The notes under the pieces: model-generated
Databases searched by the model: none
Told to the model about the DNA's origin: nothing
The model's input: the letters and a program-made list of their open reading frames with translations, nothing else
Origin: an uncultured Bacteroidales bacterium
Lineage (GTDB): Bacteria; Bacteroidota; Bacteroidia; Bacteroidales; Paludibacteraceae
DNA length: 64,000 bases
Assembly (NCBI GenBank): GCA_949282265.1
Contig: CASDOZ010000008.1
Coordinates: 1-64,000 of the forward strand
Reading direction: 5' to 3'
Shown: one piece after another, positions 9,088-17,220 of the stretch
Numbering within the stretch: position 1 is the stretch's first letter
Layout of the letters: every line of letters starts with the position of its first letter
Position numbers and translations under genes: made by a program

Positions 9088-9600
9088 TCAAAATAATTCC
9101 CGAACTTCCTGTTTCAGCCGTTTCATAGCGAGTTCAGTCGGAGTATCAGGTGTGTAGTTATAAGTTTTAATCAAGGTCTCCGCAAATTTAAAAGCGGAAT
9201 CTTCCTGTTTGAAGTTCTTGGCACACGTGTTTACCAAATGCAAAAGGCTTTCTTTTGAAGCACGAATCAGATTCCACAACTCGTTGCTCACATAAATTTG
9301 CTGCGCCGCGTTATGGTCATATTCCTGCCTGATTTGCGTCAGCAAGGCAGTCTGCAATTGCAGGCAATTCATTTCAGGCAAATTCATGTTGAGAAGCATT
9401 GTTTCCGGTACAGTTCTGTCCAGCAGAAGCGCCAAACGCTCATAGCCCCGCAAACGCACAGGTGTTATATTCTTGGCCTGCTCCCGCTTCAAAGCGGCCA
9501 TTTGGCGGGCTGTTTCACCACGCATTTGCCCCATCATAACGACACAGGCCGTCAACAAGACAACCAGTGAAGGCAAAATGTACTTCAAAATTTCCAGCAT
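9088..9600 (-). CDS. small membrane-anchored protein of Bacteroidales, function unknown
   Basis: The 170-residue protein has a single N-terminal membrane helix (about residues 8-25), a charged linker, and an all-helical C-terminal region rich in Leu, Asn and Glu. There is no signal-peptidase site, so it is probably an inner-membrane anchor with a cytoplasmic helical domain. It starts 4 nt after crcB and ends 4 nt before the DUF6452 gene. I do not recognise a characterised family; it looks like one of the small conserved Bacteroidota proteins annotated only by a DUF number. Confidence 0.65.
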   Translation of the reverse strand: MLEILKYILPSLVVLLTACVVMMGQMRGETARQMAALKREQAKNITPVRLRGYERLALLLDRTVPETMLLNMNLPEMNCLQLQTALLTQIRQEYDHNAAQQIYVSNELWNLIRASKESLLHLVNTCAKNFKQEDSAFKFAETLIKTYNYTPDTPTELAMKRLKQEVRELF

Positions 9601-9604
9601 ATTT

Positions 9605-9970
9605 TCAATGAGTTACAAGGGTTTTACCCGCCCAAAAAGCAAGCAGGCCAAAAACAAGCGATAGAACCATATACAAAACAGCCCAGCCAGCCAGGTTATT
9701 TTGCAGCAACTTTACATTTTCACCGGCAAAAGTGGAAAAAGTCGTAAAGCCGCCACACAAACCGACAGACAAAAGCAACTGCACATTACGGCTCAAATGT
9801 TGGGTTGCAAGGCCGAGCACCAAACCCAGCAGGAACGAACCAAGCACATTCACCAGCAAAGTACCGGCAGGCAAATGCCCCCAGGCAAAGCGTGCCCCCC
9901 ACGATGAAATGCCATAACGCAACATGCTGCCGACAGCACCTCCCAAACCAACCAAAAGATAAGCCTTCAT
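9605..9970 (-). CDS. crcB: fluoride-specific ion channel CrcB/FluC
   Basis: The 121-residue protein with four membrane helices matches the Fluc family: the N-terminal GGAVGSMLRYG motif (about 10-20), the NVLGSFLLG helix with the key Asn (about 45-53), and the GGFTTFSTF motif carrying the Phe/Thr fluoride track (about 74-82). These channels work as antiparallel dual-topology dimers that let fluoride leave the cell. Length is normal for the family. It lies between a glycosyltransferase and small envelope genes with 4-7 nt gaps; no fluoride riboswitch is visible near it, so control is probably that of the whole operon. Confidence 0.92.
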   Translation of the reverse strand: MKAYLLVGLGGAVGSMLRYGISSWGARFAWGHLPAGTLLVNVLGSFLLGLVLGLATQHLSRNVQLLLSVGLCGGFTTFSTFAGENVKLLQNNLAGWAVLYMVLSLVFGLLAFWAGKTLVTH

Positions 9971-9977
9971 AAAGAAT

Positions 9978-10928
9978 TCATATTTCCTTTTCTATCAGAT
10001 AATTATTCCGTTCCGTCGAGTTACGTGTAATCAATTCCGCCAAAAAACCGGTAAGGAACAGCAGCGTCCCCAGAACCATTGCCAGCATGGCCAAATAAAA
10101 ATAAGGGCTGTCCGTTATCAGAATAGCTTTGACATGCCGGCTAAGGGCAACAATCTTGTTTACTCCGACAACAATGATGGCAATGAAACCCAACAAGAAC
10201 ATCAGGCTGCCGTACAGGCCAAAAAAATGCATCGGCTTTTTGCCAAACTTGGACAAGAACCACAAGGTAATCAAATCCAGATAACCATTTACAAAACGGT
10301 TCAAACCGAACTTGCTTTCGCCAAATTCCCGTTTGCGGTGCTGCACGACTTTTTCGCCAATGCGCGTAAAACCGGCATTTTTAGCCAGATACGGGATATA
10401 ACGGTGCATCTCGCCGAACACTTCTATGTTTTTCACCACTTCGTTCCGATAGGCTTTCAAACCACAGTTCATGTCGTGCAACTTCAGCCCCGTCACGCGG
10501 CGTGCTGTCGCGTTATACAATTTTGAAGGCAGATTTTTAGCCAGCTTGCTGTCGTAACGTTTCTTTTTCCAGCCGGAAACAAGATCGTAATTCTCTTCCG
10601 TAATCATCCTGTACAATTCCGGGATTTCATCCGGGCTGTCCTGCAAATCGGCATCCATTGTAATGACCACATCGCCAGCAGCCTTCCGGAAGCCACAATA
10701 CAAAGCCGGTGATTTTCCATAATTATGCCGGAATTTTATGCCATGCACATGGGAAGAACGCCGTTGCAAATCTTCTATGATTTCCCACGAATGGTCGGTG
10801 CTGCCATCATTCACAAAAATCACTTCCCACGTGAAGCGGTGCTCCGTCATGACGCGCTCCAGCCACTCAAACAGTTTAGGCAACGACTCTTCTTCGTTGT
10901 ATAAAGGAATAACTACCGAAATATCCAT
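9978..10928 (-). CDS. family 2 glycosyltransferase, polyprenyl-phosphate type
   Basis: The 316-residue protein has a GT-A domain starting VVIPLYNEEESL, an acidic pair in FVNDGSTD (about 38-45), the metal/nucleotide motif MDADLQD (91-97) and a QHRKREFGESKF segment typical of dolichyl- or undecaprenyl-phosphate mannose/glucose synthases. Two C-terminal membrane helices (about 233-260 and 275-300) anchor it. Such enzymes move a sugar from a nucleotide donor to a polyprenyl phosphate at the inner membrane. It follows the DUF4199 gene by 9 nt and precedes crcB by 7 nt. The sugar and acceptor pathway cannot be told from sequence. Confidence 0.88.
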   Translation of the reverse strand: MDISVVIPLYNEEESLPKLFEWLERVMTEHRFTWEVIFVNDGSTDHSWEIIEDLQRRSSHVHGIKFRHNYGKSPALYCGFRKAAGDVVITMDADLQDSPDEIPELYRMITEENYDLVSGWKKKRYDSKLAKNLPSKLYNATARRVTGLKLHDMNCGLKAYRNEVVKNIEVFGEMHRYIPYLAKNAGFTRIGEKVVQHRKREFGESKFGLNRFVNGYLDLITLWFLSKFGKKPMHFFGLYGSLMFLLGFIAIIVVGVNKIVALSRHVKAILITDSPYFYLAMLAMVLGTLLFLTGFLAELITRNSTERNNYLIEKEI

Positions 10929-10937
10929 TGTCCAAAA

Positions 10938-11447
10938 TTATACTTCAAAAATGTTTTTATCCTTTTTGACAAATGCCGCCATGACCACGCCGACCAAAAA
11001 GCCAAGCAGCATATTTATCCAAATATACTGCAATGTGAAATTGATTGGCGTAAGCATTGATTTCATCTGGTCATACATGATATCTTCCTGCAACGGCCAC
11101 TGGAATTGTTCCATGACGGCCATTGTGTTATTCAGCACTTCATCCAAATAATCCGGATTTATAAACTGGAAATAAACATATTTCACAACCGAAGAGATTA
11201 TGGCGGCAAAAATGTAAAGCACCACGATATACCACAAACTCCGCCCGTAAGAAATCGCGCCATCTTGTTCCGTATCACGATAATGGCATGTAAAACGATA
11301 GGTCAGGTACACGATGGCGGCCATGACAAAATAAGTCAACATTCCCAACCACAGGGATTTGGAAAGCGACAGCAGAAAATTAACCGAAAAAACGAGGCCA
11401 AGGAACAGCCCGTAAGTCATTGCATGTTTATAGAAATTTTGCTGCAT
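10938..11447 (-). CDS. DUF4199 family membrane protein
   Basis: The 169-residue protein has four predicted membrane helices (about 10-28, 33-50, 70-90 and 136-158) and an amphipathic stretch between the third and fourth. Arrangement and length fit DUF4199, which in Bacteroidota is usually next to a polyprenyl-phosphate GT2, as here (9 nt apart). It is the first gene of the six-gene operon and has a well-formed TTG-N20-TACCTTTG promoter just upstream. No catalytic motif is visible and the role is unknown. Confidence 0.75.
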   Translation of the reverse strand: MQQNFYKHAMTYGLFLGLVFSVNFLLSLSKSLWLGMLTYFVMAAIVYLTYRFTCHYRDTEQDGAISYGRSLWYIVVLYIFAAIISSVVKYVYFQFINPDYLDEVLNNTMAVMEQFQWPLQEDIMYDQMKSMLTPINFTLQYIWINMLLGFLVGVVMAAFVKKDKNIFEV

Positions 11448-11460
11448 ATATTTTTTTTCG

Positions 11461-11491
11461 CAAAGGTAAGCGTTTTTTCGGTTTTTGCCAA
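11461..11491 (-). promoter_or_regulatory. promoter of the DUF4199-GT2-crcB operon
   Basis: Minus strand: TTG (11489-11491), 20 nt spacer, TACCTTTG (11461-11468), followed by CG. It fits the Bacteroidales sigma consensus exactly and lies 14 nt before the first start codon. Confidence 0.8.
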
Positions 11492-11493
11492 TC

Positions 11494-11949
11494 TTATGAG
11501 ATTTTCTTCCAATAAACAGTCATTCCGACCATTGGCACACCCACATAACCGCGGACACTCAAAGTGTCTTCATTCTTGAATTCCATTTGCACTTTGTAAA
11601 ACTTGCCATGCACCGGATGGTAAACCTTGCCTTTTTCCCATATTTCCTTGTCCGGATTATATTGCAAACCCGTAACGAGGACGATTTTATCCGCAGGCGT
11701 ATCGCGCAAATTCGGATCCGGGTTCTTTATGTCCGTTTTCAACGTGCCATCAGGATAATACGGCTCAGCCAGCCAAACCACTTTGGCACCATAAGTATTG
11801 CCTGTTTTGTAAATTTCCACTTTTGAAACTTCACCTGTTTCTGTTTCGGTTACCTCATAAACCCCGACAATTTTGTCGGCTTGTGCCAGACATGACAAGG
11901 AAAATCCTGCCAACAGGCACATCAAAAAAAACATTTTTATCTTCATCAT
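11494..11949 (-). CDS. DUF2147 family secreted protein
   Basis: The 151-residue protein has a signal peptide (cleaved after SCLAQA, about residue 23) followed by the typical DUF2147 lipocalin-like core: an IVGVYEVTETETGEVSKVEIYK opening strand pair, a DIKNPDPNLRDTP loop and a closing GVPMVGMTVYW segment. DUF2147 proteins are periplasmic or secreted small beta-barrels of unknown ligand; the DxxNPDPxLR loop is the family hallmark. It lies 21 nt after radA on the same strand, so it may be co-transcribed, although radA is not functionally related in any obvious way. Confidence 0.82.
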   Translation of the reverse strand: MMKIKMFFLMCLLAGFSLSCLAQADKIVGVYEVTETETGEVSKVEIYKTGNTYGAKVVWLAEPYYPDGTLKTDIKNPDPNLRDTPADKIVLVTGLQYNPDKEIWEKGKVYHPVHGKFYKVQMEFKNEDTLSVRGYVGVPMVGMTVYWKKIS

Positions 11950-11970
11950 TCCAGTACGTTTAAAAAAATA

Positions 11971-13329
11971 TCATTTAAACAAAAACCTAAATGCCTCTTC
12001 CACTTTTTTGGCCCGTATGATTTCCATATCGGCCGGCTTGCAGCCCAATTGCTCCAAAGGCTGCTCCGGCACAATGATGCGTTTGAAACCGAGTTTGCGC
12101 GCTTCGGCTATGCGTTGTTCGATGCGGTTCACCGGCCTGATTTCGCCGGAAAGGCCGATTTCGCCGGTCATGCAGGTCGTCCGGTCAATAGCAATGTCCA
12201 TGCTGCTTGACAAGATTGCCACAATCACCGCCAAATCAATGGCCGGGTCATTGACTTTAAGGCCACCCGCAATATTCAGGAACACATCTTTCTGCGCCAA
12301 TTTGAAACCCGCCCGTTTTTCCAGCACGGCCAACAACATATTCAGGCGCCGCAAGTCGAAACCGGTGCTGCTGCGCTGCGGAACACCGTAAGCCGCCGAA
12401 CTGACCAAAGCCTGCACCTCAATCAAAAAAGGCCTGATGCCCTCGATGGCCGATGCAATGGCAATACCGCTCAAACCTTCATGGTTTTGCGTGAGCAACA
12501 GCTCGGATGGATTCGCGACCTCACGCAAGCCGTTTTGCTGCATTTCAAAAATGCCCAGCTCCGACGTGCTGCCGAAACGGTTCTTTATGGCCCTCAAAAT
12601 ACGGTACATATAATGTTGGTCGCCCTCAAACTGGAGCACCGTATCCACAATATGCTCCAACACTTTGGGGCCAGCGATATTACCTTCCTTGTTGATATGC
12701 CCGATTATTAAAAACGGCAAATTGTGCTCCTTTGCATACTTGAGAATCTGTCCGGCACACTCACGTACCTGCGACACACAGCCCGGCGAAGACTCCACGC
12801 GCTCCGTGGAAATGGTCTGTATGGAATCGACAATCACAATATCGGGCTGCAAATCCTCGATATAGCCGAACATGTTCTCCAAAGCCGTTTCGCTGACTAT
12901 GTAGCAATGTTCCGCATGGCCGCTGATACGTTCGGCACGCAATTTCAGTTGCCGCGTACTCTCCTCGCCGGAAATATACAACGTGCGTTTGTGTCCCAGG
13001 TTCAGCACGACTTGCAAGACCAACGTCGATTTCCCGATTCCCGGCTCCCCGCCGATAAGTACGAGCGAACCCGGCACCAAACCGCCGCCCAGAACCCTGT
13101 TCAACTCTCCGCAATGCGTGTCGATGCGGGTTTCATGCTCAATTTCCACATCGTTGATATTCACGGGAATCTGACGGGCAGGACGGAATGTGTTCCGTTG
13201 TTTGGTGTCCTTGCCGACGATTTCTTCCACGTACGTTCCCCATTCGCCGCAAGCAGGGCAACGCCCCAACTCCTGCGGAGCACGTGCCCCACAATTTTGG
13301 CACACATAAACTGTCTGGATTTTAGCCAT
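11971..13329 (-). CDS. radA: DNA repair protein RadA
   Basis: The 452-residue protein has an N-terminal zinc finger (C10, C13, C24, C27), a RecA-like ATPase domain with Walker A GGEPGIGKST (about 93-102), the RadA-specific KNRFG motif (about 247-251), and a C-terminal Lon-protease-like scaffold domain lacking protease function. RadA is a hexameric helicase that drives branch migration of recombination intermediates. Length and all motifs are normal. The promoter TTG-N20-TATCTTTG is 58 nt upstream, facing away from carB. The DUF2147 gene follows closely. Confidence 0.96.
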   Translation of the reverse strand: MAKIQTVYVCQNCGARAPQELGRCPACGEWGTYVEEIVGKDTKQRNTFRPARQIPVNINDVEIEHETRIDTHCGELNRVLGGGLVPGSLVLIGGEPGIGKSTLVLQVVLNLGHKRTLYISGEESTRQLKLRAERISGHAEHCYIVSETALENMFGYIEDLQPDIVIVDSIQTISTERVESSPGCVSQVRECAGQILKYAKEHNLPFLIIGHINKEGNIAGPKVLEHIVDTVLQFEGDQHYMYRILRAIKNRFGSTSELGIFEMQQNGLREVANPSELLLTQNHEGLSGIAIASAIEGIRPFLIEVQALVSSAAYGVPQRSSTGFDLRRLNMLLAVLEKRAGFKLAQKDVFLNIAGGLKVNDPAIDLAVIVAILSSSMDIAIDRTTCMTGEIGLSGEIRPVNRIEQRIAEARKLGFKRIIVPEQPLEQLGCKPADMEIIRAKKVEEAFRFLFK

Positions 13330-13386
13330 ATCTTTCTCTCAAAAAACATACATACACGTGCTACACGGCACACATGCATCATCAGG

Positions 13387-13417
13387 CAAAGATAACATAA
13401 TTCGTCTTTTCCACCAA
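13387..13417 (-). promoter_or_regulatory. radA promoter
   Basis: Minus strand: TTG (13415-13417), 20 nt, TATCTTTG (13387-13394), then CC. It is 57 nt upstream of the radA start and diverges from the carB leader promoter. Confidence 0.8.
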
Positions 13418-13542
13418 CAATGCGTCCAATTGGGGAAGGCCGGACGAATGGCATAATTTACCCAACAACCATACCAAACAGACGCAAAAAAAAACGGGAC
13501 ATTTATTGTTTTTTCATAAAATCCCGTTTGCCCGCATGACAG

Positions 13543-13573
13543 TTGCACATTTTGCAAAATATGCTTACCTTTG
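13543..13573 (+). promoter_or_regulatory. promoter of the carB leader
   Basis: TTG (13543-13545), 20-nt spacer, TACCTTTG (13566-13573), followed by CGCG. It is a full consensus match. It lies about 190 nt before carB, upstream of an intrinsic terminator, and no second consensus promoter is visible between that terminator and carB. Confidence 0.8.
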
Positions 13574-13595
13574 CGCGAAATTTATCAGGTATCAA

Positions 13596-13703
13596 ATGGA
13601 AACGGATTTGTTGCAATATTCATATTCAAGCTCATATTTCTTGAAGAAACAACATTTCCCGTTTCAAAAAAAGTCAAATGCGTTTTCCGTTACCAACGGC
13701 TAA
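13596..13703 (+). CDS. possible leader peptide upstream of carB
   Basis: A 35-codon ORF begins about 17 nt after the predicted transcription start and ends at TAA 13701-13703, exactly inside the 3' arm of the terminator hairpin. The peptide is rich in Ser, Tyr, Phe and Lys (for example SYSSSYF and FLKKQHFPFQKK). There is no Shine-Dalgarno, which is normal for this lineage. Translation through the stem would melt it. Whether the peptide is made is unknown; the coincidence of stop codon and hairpin is what makes it worth listing. It could also be a chance ORF in an untranslated leader or small RNA. Confidence 0.35.
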   Translation: METDLLQYSYSSSYFLKKQHFPFQKKSNAFSVTNG

Positions 13704-13716
13704 CGCATTTTTTTTA
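13677..13716 (+). terminator. intrinsic terminator in the carB leader (attenuator)
   Basis: AATGCGTT (13677-13684) pairs with AACGCATT (13702-13709), with an inner CCGTT/AACGG stem, and is followed by a run of Ts to about 13716. It lies 47 nt before carB on the coding strand, with a promoter upstream and none seen downstream. The 5' arm can alternatively pair with 13598-13610 (12 bp with one mismatch and one bulge), so an antiterminator form is possible. Confidence 0.8.
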
Positions 13717-13763
13717 TACGGACAAAATCATTTAGAATAATAATTTAATAAGCATCCCAGCAA

Positions 13764-16700
13764 ATGAAAAAAGTAATTCTTTTAGGTTCAGGCGCATTGA
13801 AAATAGGCCAGGCCGGCGAGTTTGACTACTCCGGCTCGCAAGCGCTCAAAGCAATGCGCGAAGAAGGCATTGAAACCGTGTTGATCAATCCGAACATTGC
13901 CACCATCCAGACTTCGGAGGGCGTGGCCGACACCGTGTATTTCCTGCCCATCACACCGTATTTCGTAACCGAAATCATCAAGAAAGAACGTCCTGACGGC
14001 ATTTTGCTGGCTTTCGGCGGACAAACAGCCTTGAACTGCGGAACCGAATTGTATATGAACGGCACACTGAAAAAATACGGTGTCGAAGTATTGGGCACTT
14101 CGGTCGAAGCCATTATGATTACGGAAGACCGCGATCTGTTCGTGCAAAAATTGAAAGAAATCAATGCGCTCACGCCACATTCGCAGGCTGTGGAAAGCCT
14201 GGAAGACGCATTGAAAGTTGCTCATAAGATAGGCTTCCCGGTCATGGTGCGCTCCGCCTACGCCTTGGGCGGCTTGGGGTCGGGCATTTGCACCAACGAA
14301 CAGGAATTCCGCACATTGTGCGAATCCGCATTGGCCTACTCGCCGCAAATCCTCGTTGAAGAAAGCCTGAAAGGTTGGAAAGAAATAGAATTTGAAGTCA
14401 TCCGCGACAAAAAAGACCGTTGCTTCACCGTAGTCCCGATGGAAAACTTCGACCCGCTCGGCATCCACACCGGCGAAAGTATCGTGGTTGCGCCGATTAT
14501 CTCGCTCACGCAGGAGCAAATCAACATGTTGCAGGAAATTTCCGTGCGTGTGGTCCGCCATATCGGCATTGTGGGCGAATGTAATATCCAATACGCATTC
14601 AACGCACAGACCAACGACTACCGCATCATTGAAATCAACGCCCGGTTGAGCCGCTCGTCGGCCTTGGCCTCCAAAGCCTCCGGCTATCCGCTTGCTTTTG
14701 TCGCTGCCAAACTCGCGTTGGGCTACACGCTGGACCAAATCGGCGAAATGGGCACCCGCAATTCCGCATACGTCGCCCCGTCGGTTGATTACATGATTGC
14801 CAAAATACCGCGCTGGGACTTGACCAAGTTTGCCGGAGTGAGCCGCGAAATCGGTTCCAGCATGAAGTCGGTCGGCGAAATCATGTCCATCGGACAATCG
14901 TTTGAAGAAATTATGCAAAAAGGCCTGCGCATGATTGGCCAGGGAATGCACGGTTTCGTCGGCAACAAAGATTTGACTTTCGACAATGTGGAAGAAGCCC
15001 TTTCGCATCCGACGGACCTGCGCATTTTCGCGATAGCCGATGCCCTGCAAAAAGGCTACACTGTCGATCAAATCGAAGCCCTGACCAAAATAGACAAATG
15101 GTTCCTGAACAAGCTGAAAAATATTGTTGACTACACACAAGTCCTTTCAAAATACAACAAAATCGAGGAACTGCCGGCAGACGTACTGGCGGAAGCCAAA
15201 CGCCTCGGCTTTTCCGATTTCCAGATTGCGCGCTATGTGGAAAATCCGAAAGGAAACATGGAAGCGGAAAACTTGCGTGTACGCGCGTGGCGGCACCAAA
15301 ACGGCATCTATCCGAAAATCCGGCGCATCAACACGGTTGCGTCCGAAAATCCGGACAAAACGAATTACCTGTACATGACCTACGGCGAAGGCGCAGCCTA
15401 CCAGCCGCAGCGGCACACCGGCAAAGAGTCAATCGTCGTATTGGGTTCAGGCGCATACCGCATCGGTTCATCCGTGGAATTTGACTGGTGCTCGGTCAAT
15501 GCCGTGCAAACCGCCCGCAAACTGGGCTACGAGTCCGTCATGATAAACTACAATCCTGAAACCGTCAGCACGGACTACGACATGTGCGACCGCCTGTATT
15601 TCGATGAATTGTCGTTGGAACGCGTGCTTGATATCCTCGACCTGGAAAAGCCCAAAGGCGTCATCGTGTCCATGGGCGGACAAATCCCGAACAACCTGGC
15701 CATGAAGCTGTACCGCCAGCACGTGCCTGTGTTGGGAACATCGCCTGTCGATATAGACCGTGCCGAAAACCGCGAGAAATTCTCGGCCATGCTCGACGAA
15801 CTGGGCATAGACCAGCCGGCCTGGAAGGAACTGACAAGTTTCGAGGACATTGAAGCCTTTATCGACAAAGTAGGCTATCCCGTTCTGGTGCGCCCGAGCT
15901 ATGTTTTGAGCGGTGCGGCCATGAATGTCTGCTACGACCACGCTGAATTGAGGACTTTCCTGAACGAGGCCTCCAAAGTGTCCAAGGAGTTTCCTGTCGT
16001 TGTGTCCCAATTCCTGGAAAACACGAAGGAAATAGAGTTCGATGCCGTCGCGCAGAACGGCGAAATCGTGGTTTACGCCATCTCGGAACACGTTGAATTT
16101 GCCGGCGTACACTCCGGCGACGCGACCATGGTGTTCCCCGCACAAAAAATCTATTACGAAACCGGACGACGCATCAAACGCATCAGCCGGCAGATTGCGA
16201 AAGCACTGCACATTTCCGGCCCGTTCAATATCCAGTTCCTGGCACGGAACAACGAAATCAAGGTTATCGAGTGCAACCTGCGGGCATCGCGTTCGTTCCC
16301 GTTCGTAAGCAAAATACTGAAATACAACTTCATTGATACGGCAACACGCATTATGTTGGGCGCGGAATTCAAAAAGCCCGAAAAGAATGATTTCGACATC
16401 GACTATGTGGGCGTGAAGGCTTCGCAATTCTCGTTTGCGCGCCTGCACAAGGCCGACCCTGTTTTGGGCGTGGACATGTCGTCCACCGGCGAGGTTGGCT
16501 GCCTGGGCAGCGACATGGACGAAGCCTTGCTGAATGCCATGATTTCCGTCGGGAACAACATTCCGCGCAAGGACAAAGCCATTATGGTTTCGTCGGGTGC
16601 GGTCAAATCGAAAGTGGACCTGCTCGACCCCTGCAAACTGTTGCAGCAGCATGGTTACAGCATTTACGCCACACACGGGACGGCCAAATTCCTGCAAGAA

Positions 16701-16970
16701 AACGGTGTCAATGCCAAGACCGTAAACTGGCCCGATGAAGATGGTGAAAACGTGCTGGACTTGATGGCGAAACATGTTTTCGACCTGGTTATCAACATTC
16801 CGAAAAACCATTCGAGCCGCGAGCTGACCAACGGCTACAAAATACGCCGCTCAGCCATAGACCATAACATTCCGCTGATAACCAACGCACGGTTGGCAAG
16901 CGCGTTTATCGTCGCATTCACCAACATGAAGCAGGAAGACATACAAATCAAGGCTTGGGGCGAATATTAA
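13764..16970 (+). CDS. carB: carbamoyl-phosphate synthase large subunit
   Basis: The 1068-residue protein has the full duplicated ATP-grasp layout: carboxyphosphate half (about 1-400, with GSGALKIGQAGEFDYSG at the start), oligomerisation domain (about 400-550), carbamoyl-phosphate half (about 550-930, again opening with GSGAYRIGSSVEFDW) and the MGS-like allosteric domain (about 930-1068). It makes carbamoyl phosphate from ammonia, bicarbonate and 2 ATP for pyrimidine and arginine synthesis, with ammonia supplied by the CarA subunit. carA is not adjacent here. The gene stands alone behind a leader with a terminator and ends in a strong terminator of its own. Confidence 0.97.
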   Translation: MKKVILLGSGALKIGQAGEFDYSGSQALKAMREEGIETVLINPNIATIQTSEGVADTVYFLPITPYFVTEIIKKERPDGILLAFGGQTALNCGTELYMNGTLKKYGVEVLGTSVEAIMITEDRDLFVQKLKEINALTPHSQAVESLEDALKVAHKIGFPVMVRSAYALGGLGSGICTNEQEFRTLCESALAYSPQILVEESLKGWKEIEFEVIRDKKDRCFTVVPMENFDPLGIHTGESIVVAPIISLTQEQINMLQEISVRVVRHIGIVGECNIQYAFNAQTNDYRIIEINARLSRSSALASKASGYPLAFVAAKLALGYTLDQIGEMGTRNSAYVAPSVDYMIAKIPRWDLTKFAGVSREIGSSMKSVGEIMSIGQSFEEIMQKGLRMIGQGMHGFVGNKDLTFDNVEEALSHPTDLRIFAIADALQKGYTVDQIEALTKIDKWFLNKLKNIVDYTQVLSKYNKIEELPADVLAEAKRLGFSDFQIARYVENPKGNMEAENLRVRAWRHQNGIYPKIRRINTVASENPDKTNYLYMTYGEGAAYQPQRHTGKESIVVLGSGAYRIGSSVEFDWCSVNAVQTARKLGYESVMINYNPETVSTDYDMCDRLYFDELSLERVLDILDLEKPKGVIVSMGGQIPNNLAMKLYRQHVPVLGTSPVDIDRAENREKFSAMLDELGIDQPAWKELTSFEDIEAFIDKVGYPVLVRPSYVLSGAAMNVCYDHAELRTFLNEASKVSKEFPVVVSQFLENTKEIEFDAVAQNGEIVVYAISEHVEFAGVHSGDATMVFPAQKIYYETGRRIKRISRQIAKALHISGPFNIQFLARNNEIKVIECNLRASRSFPFVSKILKYNFIDTATRIMLGAEFKKPEKNDFDIDYVGVKASQFSFARLHKADPVLGVDMSSTGEVGCLGSDMDEALLNAMISVGNNIPRKDKAIMVSSGAVKSKVDLLDPCKLLQQHGYSIYATHGTAKFLQENGVNAKTVNWPDEDGENVLDLMAKHVFDLVINIPKNHSSRELTNGYKIRRSAIDHNIPLITNARLASAFIVAFTNMKQEDIQIKAWGEY

Positions 16971-16987
16971 ACAGTACCCATTCCTAC

Positions 16988-17034
16988 AAAAAGACTGGTG
17001 CAACGGGAATCTAAACCGTTGCACCAGTCTTTTT
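16988..17034 (+). terminator. carB terminator
   Basis: AAAAAGACTGGTGCAACGG (16988-17006) pairs perfectly with 17016-17034 around a 9-nt loop, 17 nt after the carB stop; the 3' arm ends in TTTTTG. The stem is symmetric enough to work in both directions. Confidence 0.92.
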
Positions 17035-17157
17035 GCTATCAGGACATCCTTATCCCATAATTCCCAATAAAGCGTACACACCTTACAAAAAAATGAATAC
17101 CTAAAAACGATGAATAAGCAGGTTTTGATTTTGCCATAAAATACCAATTTTTAGCGA

Positions 17158-17188
17158 TTGCGGTTTCTATGGCCGCCAACTACTTTTG
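17158..17188 (+). promoter_or_regulatory. promoter of the siderophore-uptake locus
   Basis: TTG (17158-17160), 20-nt spacer, TACTTTTG (17181-17188), followed by CG. The expected transcript begins near 17194, so the receptor must start downstream of that, at the in-frame TTG 17221. Confidence 0.75.
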
Positions 17189-17220
17189 CGCAAGAAAAAA
17201 CAATAAAAATCAGACCTGTT

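Noticed and set aside
9971..9977. Possible fluoride riboswitch before crcB
   Set aside because: The gap to the upstream gene is only 7 nt and no GGNGAUGG-type aptamer is seen at the operon front.
13788..15140. Long antisense open frame opposite carB (about 450 codons)
   Set aside because: It is a shadow of carB codon usage; no start context, no promoter and no family match. A similar frame opposite the second half of carB (15468-16811) was rejected for the same reason.
17158..17220. Upstream extension of the receptor to TTG 17158
   Set aside because: That TTG is the -33 element of a consensus promoter, and the extension lacks signal-peptide character.
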